Shown: one piece after another, positions 23,097 to 35,125 of the stretch
Numbering within the stretch: the stretch's first letter is position 1
Layout: each line of letters opens with the position of its first letter
Assembly: GCF_030848805.1 (NCBI RefSeq)
Contig: NC_092369.1
Coordinates: forward strand, 248,001-312,000
Direction: 5' to 3'
Length of the DNA: 64,000 nt
DNA from: Temnothorax longispinosus
Taxonomy: Eukaryota > Arthropoda > Insecta > Hymenoptera > Formicidae
The notes under the pieces: generated by a model
Databases searched by the model: none
What the model saw: the letters and a program-made list of their open reading frames with translations, nothing else
Told to the model about the DNA's origin: nothing
Position numbers and translations under genes: made by a program

Positions 23097-23603
23097 GGTG
23101 ATGCTGGAGTCGTCTAGCTGTTTTACCGGCATTTTTTGTCGTCACGTAGCGTAGTATTAATTTGACAGAATTAAAAATCCTTCTCCAGAATTGCAGTACA
23201 TACATTAATGATTCGGGGGAACTCCGATTTTATATAGAAAACGAGAAAAAATTACGGAAGTACAGATTTCCTTATCCTACTTTTATCCCAATATGGCGTC
23301 TCAAGTTGCGGCGAGATGTCAGCTCGTCACAAGATGTATTTCATATAAGAGATATACCATTGGTACGAACGCGAAAACAAGTTTCTCCGAAATGCACAAC
23401 AAAAAAAACATCGATAAACCCTCCAAATCAAGATTTGGAAGCGTAATATAAAAGTATATATAATGTCGATGTGCATCGTGCGTGTGCGTGCAATGTAGCG
23501 TGCTATCCTTTATGTCTATATCTTTGTCTATACAAAAACAGATATAGTCGATAACATAAAAAATGGTAATTTTGTCGGTTATACAGACAGCTCCAGCATC
23601 ACC
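23097..23603. mobile_element. 507-bp TTAA-type MITE
   Basis: Ends GGTGATGCTGGAG and CTCCAGCATCACC. TTAA precedes the left end; the right flank is AAAA, so the duplication is decayed. The plus-strand frame at 23162-23446 lies wholly inside and is not supported as a gene. It sits about 120 bases upstream of the alpha-glucosidase start codon, within its likely promoter region. Confidence 0.72.
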
Positions 23604-24109
23604 AAAAACGGTAAGAGATAAAGATGGAAAGTTTAGACTTATTGGAGACGTTAGGCTTATTGGAGATATTGTAAAACAAATTTAATATAACTGTTAATTT
23701 TAAAAGTAACCAATGACTTGATTAATGTCTAAGATTTTATATTTATTAAACAGATAGATTTGAATTGTTCTTTTTAGTGCCACAAAAAGTATAATATATC
23801 TCTTATAACGAATTACATGTCTTTAAATATTAATAGCTCTTGAGCTCAGTTGTCGATTATAATAATGTTTGATGAAACTCTTTTAAACTTATATTACAAC
23901 ATCACAAAACAAAATATAATCTGCAGATTTTTTTAGTAACATTTTACCACAAAAAACGTAAATAAAATCTGAAAGATTTTTGATTCACATATACTTTCTC
24001 TATATAACCTATTTATACAAGCATTATCTATAAACTCAAGTTATTAGACGGAAATTGCAAACATGTGTGATGTGTGCGGTGGCAACACATGCATATATTA
24101 TATTATATG

Positions 24110-24156
<47 letters not shown>

Positions 24157-24629
24157 AATATCTAGCAAATACAACTTTGCGATGTATTATGTAAGCTGCG
24201 AGACATCTGTATAAGCAGTTGTTTCGCTATATCTCAACAATTCTAAATCACAAATTGATTATTTATTTATCAAAATTAAATCAAATTACATAAAGTTATT
24301 ATGATACGTTTAACAATGTTTAAATATATATTTTGTAATTTTTTAAAAGTAAAATAAATTATATAAATTATTTATTGCTCAAATATTAGGAGACATCTCG
24401 TGCTTTTTATTATCGGTTCTAACATTGATTCGTCTTGTATACATATATCTTGAGATACCTCGATGTAACAGCAACTTAATTTTTGTTACTGTATTTCTAT
24501 TATAAAGTTTGTAAAATGGTAAGTAGCAATGAAATTGTTTCTACAAATTGCGCACTTATTAATAATTTATCGACACAAATACTTATGTTCGGACTAATAG
24601 AGACTTCTCGGACACTTACTATATGATCT
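23604..24629. other. Intergenic AT-rich DNA with (TA)n
   Basis: Contains a TA microsatellite at about 24112-24153. No gene or other repeat recognised. Confidence 0.5.
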
Positions 24630-25669
24630 AGGGTTGGCATGTTTTAAACAATTTGTTTAAAACTGTCTGTTTAAAACTGATTTAAAACAGTGGACACTGT
24701 TTTAAACATTTTTGTTTTAAACAGTTTTAAACTACTGTTTAAAACTGTTTAAAACACTGCAATTAAAAACATGCGATTATTTAGAAAAAATTGCAAAAAA
24801 AAACAAAAACTAAACCTTTATTTAGTTTTTTATCTATATTATTTGTGTAGCATATAAATATAAAGATATATATCAATCAATTAATTTTTATTTCACCCCC
24901 CTTCCGGGGTTGAAAAGGCGTTTTTTTCAGTAAAAACGTTCCCAAAAACCTTTACAAATTCTGCTATACAAATAAAATCATATACATTATACATTCAATC
25001 ATTAATCGTATACATTTTATATCTATAATATAATTTTTCTTATTTTTTTTTTCCCCGACCTGGTCATTGAGCGACCTCACATCTCATTTCCCTTCCCTTC
25101 GTCTTCCATCCGGCACCCTTCTGGTCATCTCTTTCAGCTTCCTTTAATTCCGCACCCCTCTGACTTTCTCCTTTCTGTCGTTGCTCTTCCCTTTTCTTTC
25201 CGGCTCTCTCCCTCCTCTTGTTTGATGCCTTCCTTCTTTCTTATTCTACGTTCACTCTGCAAATAACTGCATTAAAGATTATTCTTACATTCTTACAATC
25301 TTACTTCCTTCTCCCCTTCCTCTCTCTTAATGCTTCTCTCTTTATCTCCTTTTATCTCTCTTTTCCATCCTAAATTTCTCCTATTCTTTTTTCTTCCTAT
25401 CTGCTTCGTCCTCGTCCGTATCCATAAGGAGATTCTCCTCCATCCTTTTCGCTCTTTCTTCCTCCATGATCCTCTTTGGCCTCCCGCTTTCCTCTTCTCT
25501 CCTCTCTTTTCTCCTTTCTTTCTCCTCTCTTTCTCTTACCCTCGTTTCCACCGACTTGTCCTCGTCCATTTTCACCCTCAATCTGCTCTCTTCCTTTCTC
25601 TTTGAATCCAATACCTTCCGCTTATCCTCCTCAACAAAAATCATCTGTATTATTCTCTAATCTTTCTGA

Positions 25670-25939
25670 CTAACTTGCCGCTGTATTAGCCTGCCTTCTT
25701 CTTCTCTCCAGCTCTGCCATCCATTTATCTCTCTCTCCTTTACTATTCAGTATCCTTATGATCTTCTCGCCAATTCCTTCTGGCTTCTCCTCCTCCTTTC
25801 CTCTTGTGCACCGCTCTAACACACGCTCCCATGTCTCTGGTTCTGCACCACATATTCTACAGCTTCTTTTCTCTATTGGTTCCCAATATCTTCCACCTCT
25901 CATCTCATTACCTAGCCTAAATCTCGCTATCCTGATCAT
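25670..25939 (-). pseudogene. LINE C-terminal CCHC-like segment
   Basis: RIARFRLGNEMRGGRYWEP then C-x2-C...C zinc-knuckle block; conserved tail of insect LINE second ORFs. Out of frame with the RT segment, so a remnant. Confidence 0.82.
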
Positions 25940-26604
25940 GGACTTCTCTTTCTCTTTTTTCTCTAGGTATTCTGGCCTTCTGATTTCTGCTATCTCCCTG
26001 TACCACCTGTTATATCTAGACTCTCTTACTCTTTTATCTCTCTCTTGACTCTGAATGTCTTTGTCTCTTCTTGTTATCTCCTCTATACTGCCTCAGCCAT
26101 TTCCTCTTTTCCTTTCTATCTCCTCAGTTGCGTATCCTCTTTTTTCATAAAAGCTCCTTCTCTCTTCTTCCCAATTTGCCTTTTCCTTCCTGACATTCCC
26201 TTTTATTTCTTTCCAGCATTGTCTTGCAATCTCATTTCCCTCTCCCCTTTCCAGTTTTTCCTCGTATTTCATCGCCCTTTTACCAGCACTTACTCTCATT
26301 CTGTCCCTCTTGGTTTCCTCCCTTATCATGTATCCGGGTGTGCTCCAGTCTAGGCCCAATGTCCACCTTATATACCTTTCGTGCATTCTTTCTATTTTCT
26401 CTCTCTCTTTCCATCCTCACACTTCTGCTCCATATAAAGCTATGCTTGCTACCAGTGAATCGTATAACTTAATTCTTCTTATCCAGTCTCCTCCAAATAA
26501 CTTTTTTCCTATTCCCCAAACCTGTTTCATTGCTATGGTAGCTTTCCTTACTCTTTTATATGCGCCTCCTGTCCTCCGTTCTTTTGGAATGTGTAGCCTA
26601 GATA

Positions 26605-27126
26605 TCAGAATTCCTTTACCTCTTCTATTTTTTCTCCCATCCATTTCCATTCCATTTTCTTCATTTTACCTACTTCCTTCCTAAATCTCATTACCTTTGT
26701 TTTCCCTACATTCACTCTCAACTTTTTTCTGTCGAAATATTTCTCCAGTCTTTTCATCGTTCTCTTCATCTCCTCTTCGTCCTCTGCTATAGCTACTATA
26801 TCGTTTGCGTATGCTAACGTCCAAAATTTTATTCTCCCTACTACCACGCCTCCATCTTGCCCCCTTCTCATTGTTTCCTCTAAATCTGCCAGCAGTAGTA
26901 TGAAGAGCATAGCGCTCAGCGGGCATCCCTGTCTGACTCCTTTGACCATGCAAAAGCATGATCCCTTTTCTCCTTTCACTCTTACCACGCTTCTTGTCTC
27001 TTCGTACAGATCTTCTATCCTAGTTCTCAGCTGTTCACTAATCCCTTCTCTTTTCAGTGCCTCCCAAATTTTTTCTCTGTTCACGGAGTCGAATGCTGCT
27101 TTCAGATCAATAAATATTTTATTTTA
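26605..27126 (-). pseudogene. LINE reverse transcriptase fragment
   Basis: Longest surviving open segment of the LINE, about 160 codons with RT motifs. The Asp-to-Asn change in the catalytic YADD box removes one metal-binding residue, so the enzyme would be inactive even if the frame were open. Confidence 0.88.
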
Positions 27127-27342
27127 AATCTTCTTGCATAGATCAAAGCTATCGTGTTTTTTTTTTGCTTGTTTAAACATGTTTTTTTGTTAAAACATGT
27201 TTTTTTACCTTAGTTAAAACATTGTTTTTTTTTTTGTTTAAAATAAAAAAACATGTTTTTTGCCAACCCTGTTTTGTTTAGTCGGAATCTTTTCCTTTTT
27301 ATAGCCGCCCTTAGTTTAAAACACAAATATAAATATATATAT

Positions 27343-27413
27343 AGTATGTTCCGGGACTTTTAACATCGGTATATTCCAGGACATTTGGCAGTTTCCAGGA
27401 CTGTTCCTGGAAA
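27343..27413 (-). repeat. Fragment of the TAGGTCTAGAG MITE
   Basis: About 70 bases matching the complement of the right half of the MITE at 10893-11104 (GTATGTTCCGGGACTT and TATTCCAGGACATTTGGCAG). Confidence 0.8.
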
Positions 27414-27575
27414 AAATAAACAATGTTTTTTTGAATCATTTAAACATAAAAAAAACATACATATATGTATTCTCTTTGAATTTTTTTTTTAAGAAAGTTA
27501 TCAGTGCTACAAACAACTAAAGCAGTGTCTCTCAAAATGATAAAACGCAAAAATTAATGGACTAACAATACGTGG

Positions 27576-27579
<4 letters not shown>

Positions 27580-27620
<41 letters not shown>
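27580..27620. repeat. (TA)n microsatellite
   Basis: Pure TA run of about 20 units. Confidence 0.9.
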
Positions 27621-27622
<2 letters not shown>

Positions 27623-28656
27623 TACGTATATATACGCGCGCGTACGCAGGCTTCCTACTTTAAATCCATTAACTTTCCATGAAAGATTTTCTGGTCAATT
27701 TAGAGTGACTCCCATTATATCGGTCAGTATATAAACATACAATATGATAATGTAATAAAAGGAATTTTACGAAAAAATTAATTTCAATAATATTAACTTT
27801 GCTCAAGAAAAATTTAATCAGCGATAATATTTAAAAGATATAACACGTTATATAAGTGATTATTGTTGATAATATTATATCATACATGATGTAATATTGA
27901 AGAACTTACTGATAAGAAGATTATAGAAACGACTGCATATTTATATTAAAGACTAATATTCAATTTTAAATTTGCGTATACTAAAATGTGTGTAATATCT
28001 GAATAGTTACGTAAATATCTATTTATATCCTTTCGCCCAGCTAGTCTTCATACAACGTTTACATAAAAGAAAGATATTTGTTAATTAGTATATTTTATAT
28101 CTATAACTTTATTTTTCCTGAGACAATATTACTTTATCAATTAAATCAAAACTACTTACGTCATTGTATCTACTTAGTTTTATTATATCTTTTTTTAGAT
28201 GACATTTTACACGTTTTTAGCATTGTCTATAAAGATTATATTATCAAGAGACACGGTAGTGTCACGCGCAGCGTGAGATAACAACTTACGTCAAAGAGAA
28301 AATTATGCTATATATTTCTATAAACAGAATAGTTGTAATTTGTTATAACTTTTAGTTCATTAATATAGATAAAAAATTTACCGCGTTTTATTATATGTTA
28401 TAATATATGTTAATTGGGCAATGAAAACAATAAAGTTATAGAGTTACTATAAAAATAGAGGTAGCTGAATTAATTTGAAAGAAATATAAAACTTGTTTGA
28501 GTTGTTTTTTGCCGCTAACTGCAGAAAATTTGATGCATTTCGACAAACGTGATTGAAAATATTTAAAATAAAGATAAATTATAATTATTTAAGTCTGTAC
28601 ATTATTTGGTTTTTATTTTCTATACATAATATAAAACAAAAATTATCTGTGTTTTT

Positions 28657-28660
<4 letters not shown>
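27621..28660. other. Intergenic AT-rich DNA
   Basis: No gene or repeat that I can support. Confidence 0.5.
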
Positions 28661-28734
<74 letters not shown>

Positions 28735-28735
28735 G
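28661..28735. repeat. Compound (GA)n(GT)n microsatellite
   Basis: About fifteen GA units followed directly by about nineteen GT units. Confidence 0.95.
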
Positions 28736-29128
28736 AGTAAGAAAGTTTTACGTTTTCGATCTTTAACGCAATACTGCATGTTCGGTCTTTCGAAGTAACT
28801 TTACATCTAAAAATATTTAACTTTAATGTAATTAATTTTTATTAATGTATATATAATAAAGTATTATCAGATCAATTTGATATATTGAGGAAAAACAATT
28901 GGTATACCTATAAAATAAATTCTGAATTGCAATCAAATCACACATTTAAGAGAAAATAACTGCAATATTGTTATTGTTTAAATAGTTCGGTATAACTTAC
29001 CACATAATTGACGCATTTATTGACGTTGCCTCTTTTATTACGTCCTTTGTATTTGCCTCACAAATAATTACATGCTTGTCACGTATTATTAAATAATATT
29101 AGTGAGTGATATTTTGTAGATCGTTAAC

Positions 29129-29168
29129 ACACACACACAACACACACACACACACACACACACACACA
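29129..29168. repeat. (CA)n microsatellite
   Basis: About eighteen CA units with one break. Confidence 0.93.
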
Positions 29169-29399
29169 TTTTCATCGTTTCTAGAGTTTGCATACATATA
29201 TGTTTGCAACATAATTAAAATTTATCTAATTGTCAATGATCTAATATACCTTTTCTGCAATAAACCCTATATTTAACCATGAATATCTTATTAACTACAG
29301 CGAACACAAAAAGTTCCTTTTAAGGGCTAAAAGTTCTAACAATATAAGCAGTTAAATTTAAGCAGGAACAGAATAGTCCAAGTATAAATCGGAAATTAT

Positions 29400-30080
29400 G
29401 CGCACATACACATTACACACATAATATTATTGCGCATATATAAAATAAGAAAATCATATTAGCACATTGCACACATAACTATTGGTCACATACAAACGTA
29501 TTGCACACATAACTTATTGGTCACATACACTTTGCACACATGACATTGCACACATAATATTATTGCGCACACAAAATAAGAAAATCATATTAGCACATTG
29601 CACACATAAAGTTATTGCGCACATACACTTTGCACACGTAATTATTGTGCATATACGCATTGCACACATGGCGTTTTTGCGTGAAACGAAAGAATCTGAC
29701 AGAAAAAAGTGTCGCTCTGTTTCGCGAAGCAAGATGTTAAACGCGCAATAATGTTATGTGTGCAAAGTGTAATATGTGTACAATACGTTATGTGTGCAAT
29801 GTGCTAATATGATTTTCTTATTTTACGTGCGCAATAAATTTATGTGTGCAATGCATACCTATATGCACAATGATGTCATGTGTGCAAAGTGTTTGTGCGC
29901 AATAATGTCATGTGTGCAAAGTGTTAATATTATTTTTTATTTTATTATGTGTGCAATATAGTTATGTGTGCAATGTGTGTGTGGACAATAATGTCATGTA
30001 TGCAATCTGCTTGTGTGTATATGTTTGGCCATGTGCGCAAACGTACATTCGTATTTTTAACTATTACATGTGCGCAATAA
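29400..30080. mobile_element. Foldback-like element with minisatellite arms
   Basis: The left arm (29400-29670) is a chain of TTGCACACATAA-type units; the right arm (29745-30080) is the same chain inverted (TTATGTGTGCAA). A longer block containing AAGAAAATCATATTAGCACA occurs twice on the left and once inverted on the right. The single-copy centre (29676-29745) has a short inverted motif of its own (TTTCGCG region). Terminal arms made of short tandem repeats are the hallmark of FB-type elements. The frames across it are low-complexity by-products. Confidence 0.72.
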
Positions 30081-30660
30081 TGCTTGTAGGCAATCGGCAA
30101 TGTCGGCAAACGAAGCTGTTGGCAATCAGGATTGTAAGCAAACGGGAGCCCCTCCGTAGAATAATGAAAGAAAGCGAATAATAATATTGATTTTTACATT
30201 TGCAATTTTGCAAAATTGAATGCGTCTATAAAATGGAATTTTTTAATATAATTTTTTCTGTTTTTTTTTTTTTACAACAATCGATTTCTTTTATTATTCT
30301 ACGAATAAAAGTATAAAGGTAAGTCATTAAAAAGTGAATACTTTATGAGATATTTTCACATATTATATTAAAAATATTATAAATTTTACAAAATTTTAAA
30401 TATCTCAGAAAATTTGTAATGAAACAGAGCTTTATTATAGTGTTTTGAAAACGTCTCGACGAGATCTACAACTTTTATTTCAAGGAAAAAGTCAAGTTTT
30501 ATTTGAGAAATTAGTCTTCTTTAAAATTTTTTGAAAACGACGATATCTACGATATAACTCATATCAGAATCATGTGTCCCCCTTTAGACCATACAACTTT
30601 TGTTTGTTTTTCCGTATTCTTTATATTTTTCGAGATATTTGCTTGCGTCGTTTAATGATT
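30081..30660. other. AT-rich spacer
   Basis: A few GGCAA-type motifs at 30090-30145, otherwise nothing supportable. Confidence 0.5.
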
Positions 30661-30791
30661 TAGGGCCAATTTTACCAACCACGGTTAGCTTAACCGACGG
30701 TTAAAGTTAGCAGGATTGACCAATAGAAATAAATCCACCCTGCTAACTTTAATCGTCGGTTAAGCTAATCGTGGTTGGTGAAATTGGCTCT
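30661..30791. mobile_element. Palindromic MITE (GCCAATTTTACCAACCACGG)
   Basis: 131-base near-perfect palindrome with arms of about 55 bases; the loop contains GATTGACCAATAGAAATAAA, again a CCAAT-containing centre. Confidence 0.85.
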
Positions 30792-31101
30792 TACCCCTGT
30801 ATATTCTGAGGAGTAGTATACGAGAATTCATGAAAAGTAATATACTACTGTAAAATATTACAGGTACTTCCTGAAAATTTATGAGAAATAATATACCTAC
30901 TACTAGAGATGTTATAGAAATGTTCGAAGTATATTATATACGGTACGTATATTTACAGTACGAGTACCGAACATTCGAATGATATCATGTGCTGTATGGG
31001 TAAAGAGATCGATGCCTTTGTATTTTTCCGGTTATTGTACGTGTATATGTTTGTATATGTGAACCGAAAGTATATTCGTAATTCGCCAACGATATAATAA
31101 A
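30792..31101. other. AT-rich spacer
   Basis: Nothing supportable. Confidence 0.5.
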
Positions 31102-31430
31102 TATTAGTCATTCATCGACTACAATTGGCAAATAATTATCGTGACGATTCGATCATTGGTTTTGGTCCGATTGATCGTCAAGACGTTAATAATCTTTGAT
31201 ACTTATATATATAAGCATCTCATTTTTAAATAAATTAAATTAAATTAAATTATTAAATTTATTGCAATATTTAATTTAATTATTTAATTTAATTATTTAA
31301 AAATGAGATGCTTATATATTTAAGTATCAAAAATTATTAACGTCTTAACGATCAATTGGACCAAAACCAATGGTCAAATCGTCACGATGATTATTTGCCA
31401 ATTGTAGTCGATAAAATAAACGTCTAATGT
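31102..31430. mobile_element. Palindromic MITE (CGACTACAATTGGC arms)
   Basis: About 330 bases; arms run inward from ATTAGTC through CGACTACAATTGGCAAATAA and CATTGGTTTTGGTCC to a centre of AATTAAAT repeats. Arms differ at several positions, so it is older than the TTAA MITEs. Confidence 0.82.
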
Positions 31431-31483
31431 TTGTATATGTGTTTTAAATAACACATACACATACAATATTTTAACATATTTAA

Positions 31484-31928
31484 GGACGTTCTCTCGTCCT
31501 TATACTAGAGAAAATCGATTTTCTTAGGATTTTGTGAATATACGTTAATTTAGGTGTGCTTTATGCGTGGTATAAATTTCAGTATCTCTTTCAGTATAAA
31601 AAATAAAGATACTGAGCCTCAAAGTTTCAAAAAAAATTTTTGATAAATTTAATTTTTTTTAGTTTTGGCTCTTTTTCCTTATAGAACTCGACGAGAGGAG
31701 CAACTTTGGTCCTTTTGGCCAATCTCGTATCTCTTACCGTTTGGCCTGGAAAACCTTTTCATTAGTAAAAGTTGAAACTTTGAGGCTCAGTATCTTGATT
31801 TTTTTATACCGGAAGAGATACTGAAATTTATACCACGCATGAAGCACACCTAAATTAACGTATATTCACAGTTTCAAGAAAATCCTAAAAAAATCGATTT
31901 TCTCTAGTATAAGGACGAAAGAACGTCC
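31484..31928. mobile_element. 445-bp TTAA MITE
   Basis: TTAA on both sides (31480-31483, 31929-31932). Ends GGACGTTCTCTCGTCCTTAT and complement. Arms of about 130 bases with inner block AAACTTTGAGGCTCAGTATC. No coding content. Confidence 0.88.
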
Positions 31929-32172
31929 TTAAGAGAAAAAGAAAAGGAGAAATATTACTTAAAAAATAAAAAATGCTACTTATATTTTTTGACAAGTAAG
32001 TTAAGACAATAGAAGCTAGTATAAAATTATTTACTAATCGTGTCTCCTATACTATGTGATATAAATTTATTATCTTACTGAATATTTACTATGCTTATTA
32101 TTTCACTGAATTTACGTTTTAGAAAAGTAGTTATGTTTATGAAAAAACATTTGATTTTTCGATTATTCGCTT

Positions 32173-32341
32173 TAAAGCTAATTTATAGAGGCCGTAACTG
32201 TTGATTTAAGCTGTAATCTTTAAGAAATTGACCAATCACAGTCGAATGTGAGAAGAACATAGAACAATCGACTGTGATTGGGCAATTTCTTAAAGATTAC
32301 GGCTTAAATCAACGGTTACGGCCTCTATAAATCAGCCTTTA
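32173..32341. mobile_element. Palindromic MITE with CCAATCACA core, second copy type
   Basis: Arms TAAAGCTAATTTATAGAGGC and complement; inner ATTGACCAATCACAGTCGAA shared with 7910-8053, while the outer arms differ between the two. Confidence 0.85.
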
Positions 32342-33482
32342 GTCAAATAACGTTCTGCCGCATATTATTGACATAAATTGACTATTATACGAGTTATTAT
32401 CAATAAATAATTAAATTTATCGTTTCCGCTGTGTCATTCAAATACGAATAGCATGACACTTTTATTTTAAAAAACCCCATTTATCTAATAATGTTTTGGT
32501 AAATATTTACCCTTCCGAACCCCCCCCTCCTCTGAATGACCTTCTGCTTCACATATATTATAGAGTTTATCCTCCGGAGTAACTTACTTCAGAAAGTTTT
32601 AGCTGTCACTTGTTGTTTATTAAAAAGTTACGAACAAAAAAGTTTAAGAAATATAACAGTTTGTGTCAATGCTAAGAGAAGTAATTTACTGATATGTGTG
32701 TATAAACAGTATACATGCAGGGGGGAGAGTGGACCTCAGTTCATGTGAAAAGTTGAAAACCTGAAACCGTACAATGATAGACCTCGTTTCGCTCTATAAG
32801 CAGGGGTGGGATGGACTTCGCTTCGCGATGATTCTCTGGATAGCATCGTACGGGTTTTCAACTTCTTACGCGAACCGATGAGGTTTCAGCCTCATTCATC
32901 TCTGCCGCAGAGGGAGAGGCTACCGCCTACTACATGTGTACTGTCTATAAAGTTTACAATATATGTAAAGGAGAAGTCATTGAGGAAGGGTTTGTAAGGG
33001 TAAATATTTTTCGATGTTTTATATTATAAAATATAAATTACAAAAACACATGTTTACTCTCTTTAATAGTTTTTCAACAAGATTGAATGTTAGTTATTAT
33101 ATGGGTGGTATAGTCAATATATTAATAGAGTTATCTTTGCGTGATTTTCTTCCGAGGCTTGGCGATCATTGTTGGCCACATTATGGATTAATAATAATTA
33201 ATAGGACTGAAGAGTATAGAATTTGTAAAAACTCATTTTCTGAAATAAATTAAATCTCTAAATTTAAAATTTAAAACAAAAATTCAAGAATGTCTGACCA
33301 GTCCGATGAAATTAACATTCAGTAGCGCAATGTCTCGTAAATTGGGAAAGGTTAAAAAGTTGCAAAGGCGGTATCCGGGAACATATTCGATGTTAAGCAG
33401 GGAAAACAGCTCAATGAGCGTGCAATAATTCTTTATTGGTTTTTATACTTAGATCCAGAGAAGAAATAAAGGCAAAGACCAG
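32342..33482. other. Unassigned region with a weak inverted pair
   Basis: GGTAAATATTTACCCTTCC (near 32499) and its partial complement (near 32985) form an inverted pair around a GC-richer 0.5-kb segment; a C-run at 32521-32527. Frames at 32536-33253 show no domain. Confidence 0.35.
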
Positions 33483-33728
33483 TTATTTTAAAAAATTAGT
33501 GATTGCTTGCTGAATTGTTTTTTCTGCTGAACCATTGAAACCTGTTTGCGTCTCAAAAATGTTTATGATAACAACATTTTTGAAATGCGAATGGATTTCA
33601 ATAGAACTAATTTCTTCCACGGTAAGAAATTCAATCACTGCTCTTGTTTGGTACGCATATTTGAAACACACATCAATTTGAACTGCTCGTGTGACACAGT
33701 CACCTAACAATGCAACTAGAGACATCAA
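33483..33728 (-). pseudogene. Possible mariner transposase N-terminal fragment
   Basis: The minus-strand frame contains QTRAVIEFLTVEEISSIEIH followed by a short helix, resembling the first helix-turn-helix of mariner transposases. No second HTH and no DD[D/E] catalytic region follow, and no TIR is seen, so only a fragment. The match is short and judged by eye. Confidence 0.4.
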
Positions 33729-33965
33729 GTAACAACTCTCACTAAAACGTAAAATTTTTTATAGCGATTAATTAAATTAAATTTGAATCACCTGATTGTT
33801 TATGTCATTGGAGGGGAGGGGGGAGGGAGAGATCCAGAACGGGATTCATCTTTCATAGTTTCACGGCTATCTGAAAATACCTTGTGCCGCCTAAAAACTT
33901 GTGTCTGGGATAGAACTTGATCTCTGTAAGTTTGTGAAGTTTGATACAGAATTTAGTCGTATAAA

Positions 33966-34281
33966 GGCCGGTTTTCACACGCAATGATTGGTGGCGCCAG
34001 GCCGCGCCAGTCGACTAACGCCAGTAAAAATGCAAGTGTAAACACTTGATACAACTGGTGCTAGTAATGTGGCGTTTACTGGCGGTTATTGGCCAAAGCA
34101 TATAACCTCAAATTTGGAGGTTATATGCTTGCTGTCATTTACTGTGTGTTTAATAAATGTTAAATATTTTCCATAGTATACGCCAATCACTGTGTAAATA
34201 CTTGTGAGTTTGCTAGTCGGTTCTGGCGCCAATGAATGCCAGTCAGTTGGCGCCACTAATCATTGCGTGTGAAAACCGGCC
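33966..34281. mobile_element. TTAA MITE, copy 2 (same family as 18371-18688)
   Basis: Ends GGCCGGTTTTCACACGCAAT and complement; right flank TTAA, left flank TAAA (one substitution). Differs from copy 1 by about two one-base deletions and one substitution. Confidence 0.93.
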
Positions 34282-34644
34282 TTAACGCTACTCAATTTTC
34301 TTATGTTCCATTTTCGTGACGCGTCACTCAAACATTACATCAGTTATACAAATGATTGTAAAATCACATGTGTTAAAGGTGCCTTTTCACGTCGACGCTC
34401 ATTTTCAGTAAGCAAAAATCTTCTGAAATAATATCTTTTATATATAAATATGAAATATGATCTTTTATATATAATTTTAAAAATACGTAATTTAAAAAGT
34501 TACGTAATGCTGAGAAACACATTTTTTTCTGAAATTTGAATAAAGTTATATAGGAACTACAAAGTTTGTTTAATTGCTTCTTCGTCGTAACTTATGCATG
34601 TAAAACATGATGATTTAAGCAAAATAAGTGGTTCTAAATAAAGA

Positions 34645-34772
34645 ATCAATACTGTAATAAATTATATTGTCTATAATTTTATTCTTATATTGTCTATAAT
34701 TTTATTATATTGTCTATAATTTTATTTTTATATTGTTTATAATTTTATTATATTGTCTATAATTTTATTTGA
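34645..34772. repeat. Minisatellite of TATTGTCTATAATTTTAT units
   Basis: Five to six imperfect copies of an 18-26-base unit in a row. Confidence 0.85.
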
Positions 34773-34812
34773 GTCAACTTTTTAAGTATATAAATGAGTA
34801 TATCATAAATAA

Positions 34813-35125
34813 TAGTTGCTTTCCATTTACATCAACTCAAATAATTCTCACTTGTGACATCATAACTCAGTTAAATGCACGTTCTTTTTGCATGCTGACA
34901 AGTGAGATTCAACTGAGTATTTATCCACAATCGAGACCATGTGCTTTGATGAATCTAATAGACTCACATGCATTAAAAATGAGGCTGTAAACCGTGCGTA
35001 TTATTACGCAATAGATTTGTCATCAAAATAAGCAGGTAAATACAAAATGACATATCTTACCTGAGTGTAAAACACTCACATAACTGAGTGACTCAGATCA
35101 CTTGAGTGTAAATAGAAAGCAACTA
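34813..35125. mobile_element. 313-bp MITE (TAGTTGCTTTCC ends)
   Basis: Ends TAGTTGCTTTCCATTTACA and GTAAATAGAAAGCAACTA, with inner ACTTGTGACAT / ACTCAGTTA-type inverted motifs. A TA target duplication is possible. Confidence 0.75.

Larger units (their letters stand above)
25046..27126 (-). mobile_element. 5'-truncated non-LTR retrotransposon (LINE)
   Basis: Reads on the minus strand. Begins within the reverse transcriptase domain (LKAAFDSVNREKIWE near 27100), continues GVRQGCPLSAMLF, then LAYANDIVAIAEDEEEM, where the YADD box has become YAND. Downstream, in shifted frames: AMKQVWGIGKKLFGGDWIRR and the C-terminal zinc-knuckle block CRICGAEPETWERVLERC. Ends in a run of A (minus strand) at about 25054-25045. 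Several frameshifts and a TGA in place of Trp (near 26417) make it dead. Typical 5' truncation of a target-primed insertion. The clade was not determined. Confidence 0.9.
24630..27270. mobile_element. AGGGTTGGCA TIR element interrupted by a LINE
   Basis: Ends AGGGTTGGCATGTTTT and inverted AAAACATGTTTTTTGCCAACCCT. Terminal parts are built of repeated GTTTAAAAC-type motifs (24640-24775 and 27165-27258). The end sequence resembles hAT-type termini, but no 8-base duplication is visible. A 2.1-kb LINE fragment fills most of it. Confidence 0.55.

Noticed and set aside
29482..30181. His/Cys-rich frames across the foldback
   Set aside because: Generated by the TTGCACACATAA tandem units on both strands.
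33330..33430. 5S rRNA-like string (TTCGATGTTAAGCAGG)
   Set aside because: Too short and not continued on either side.
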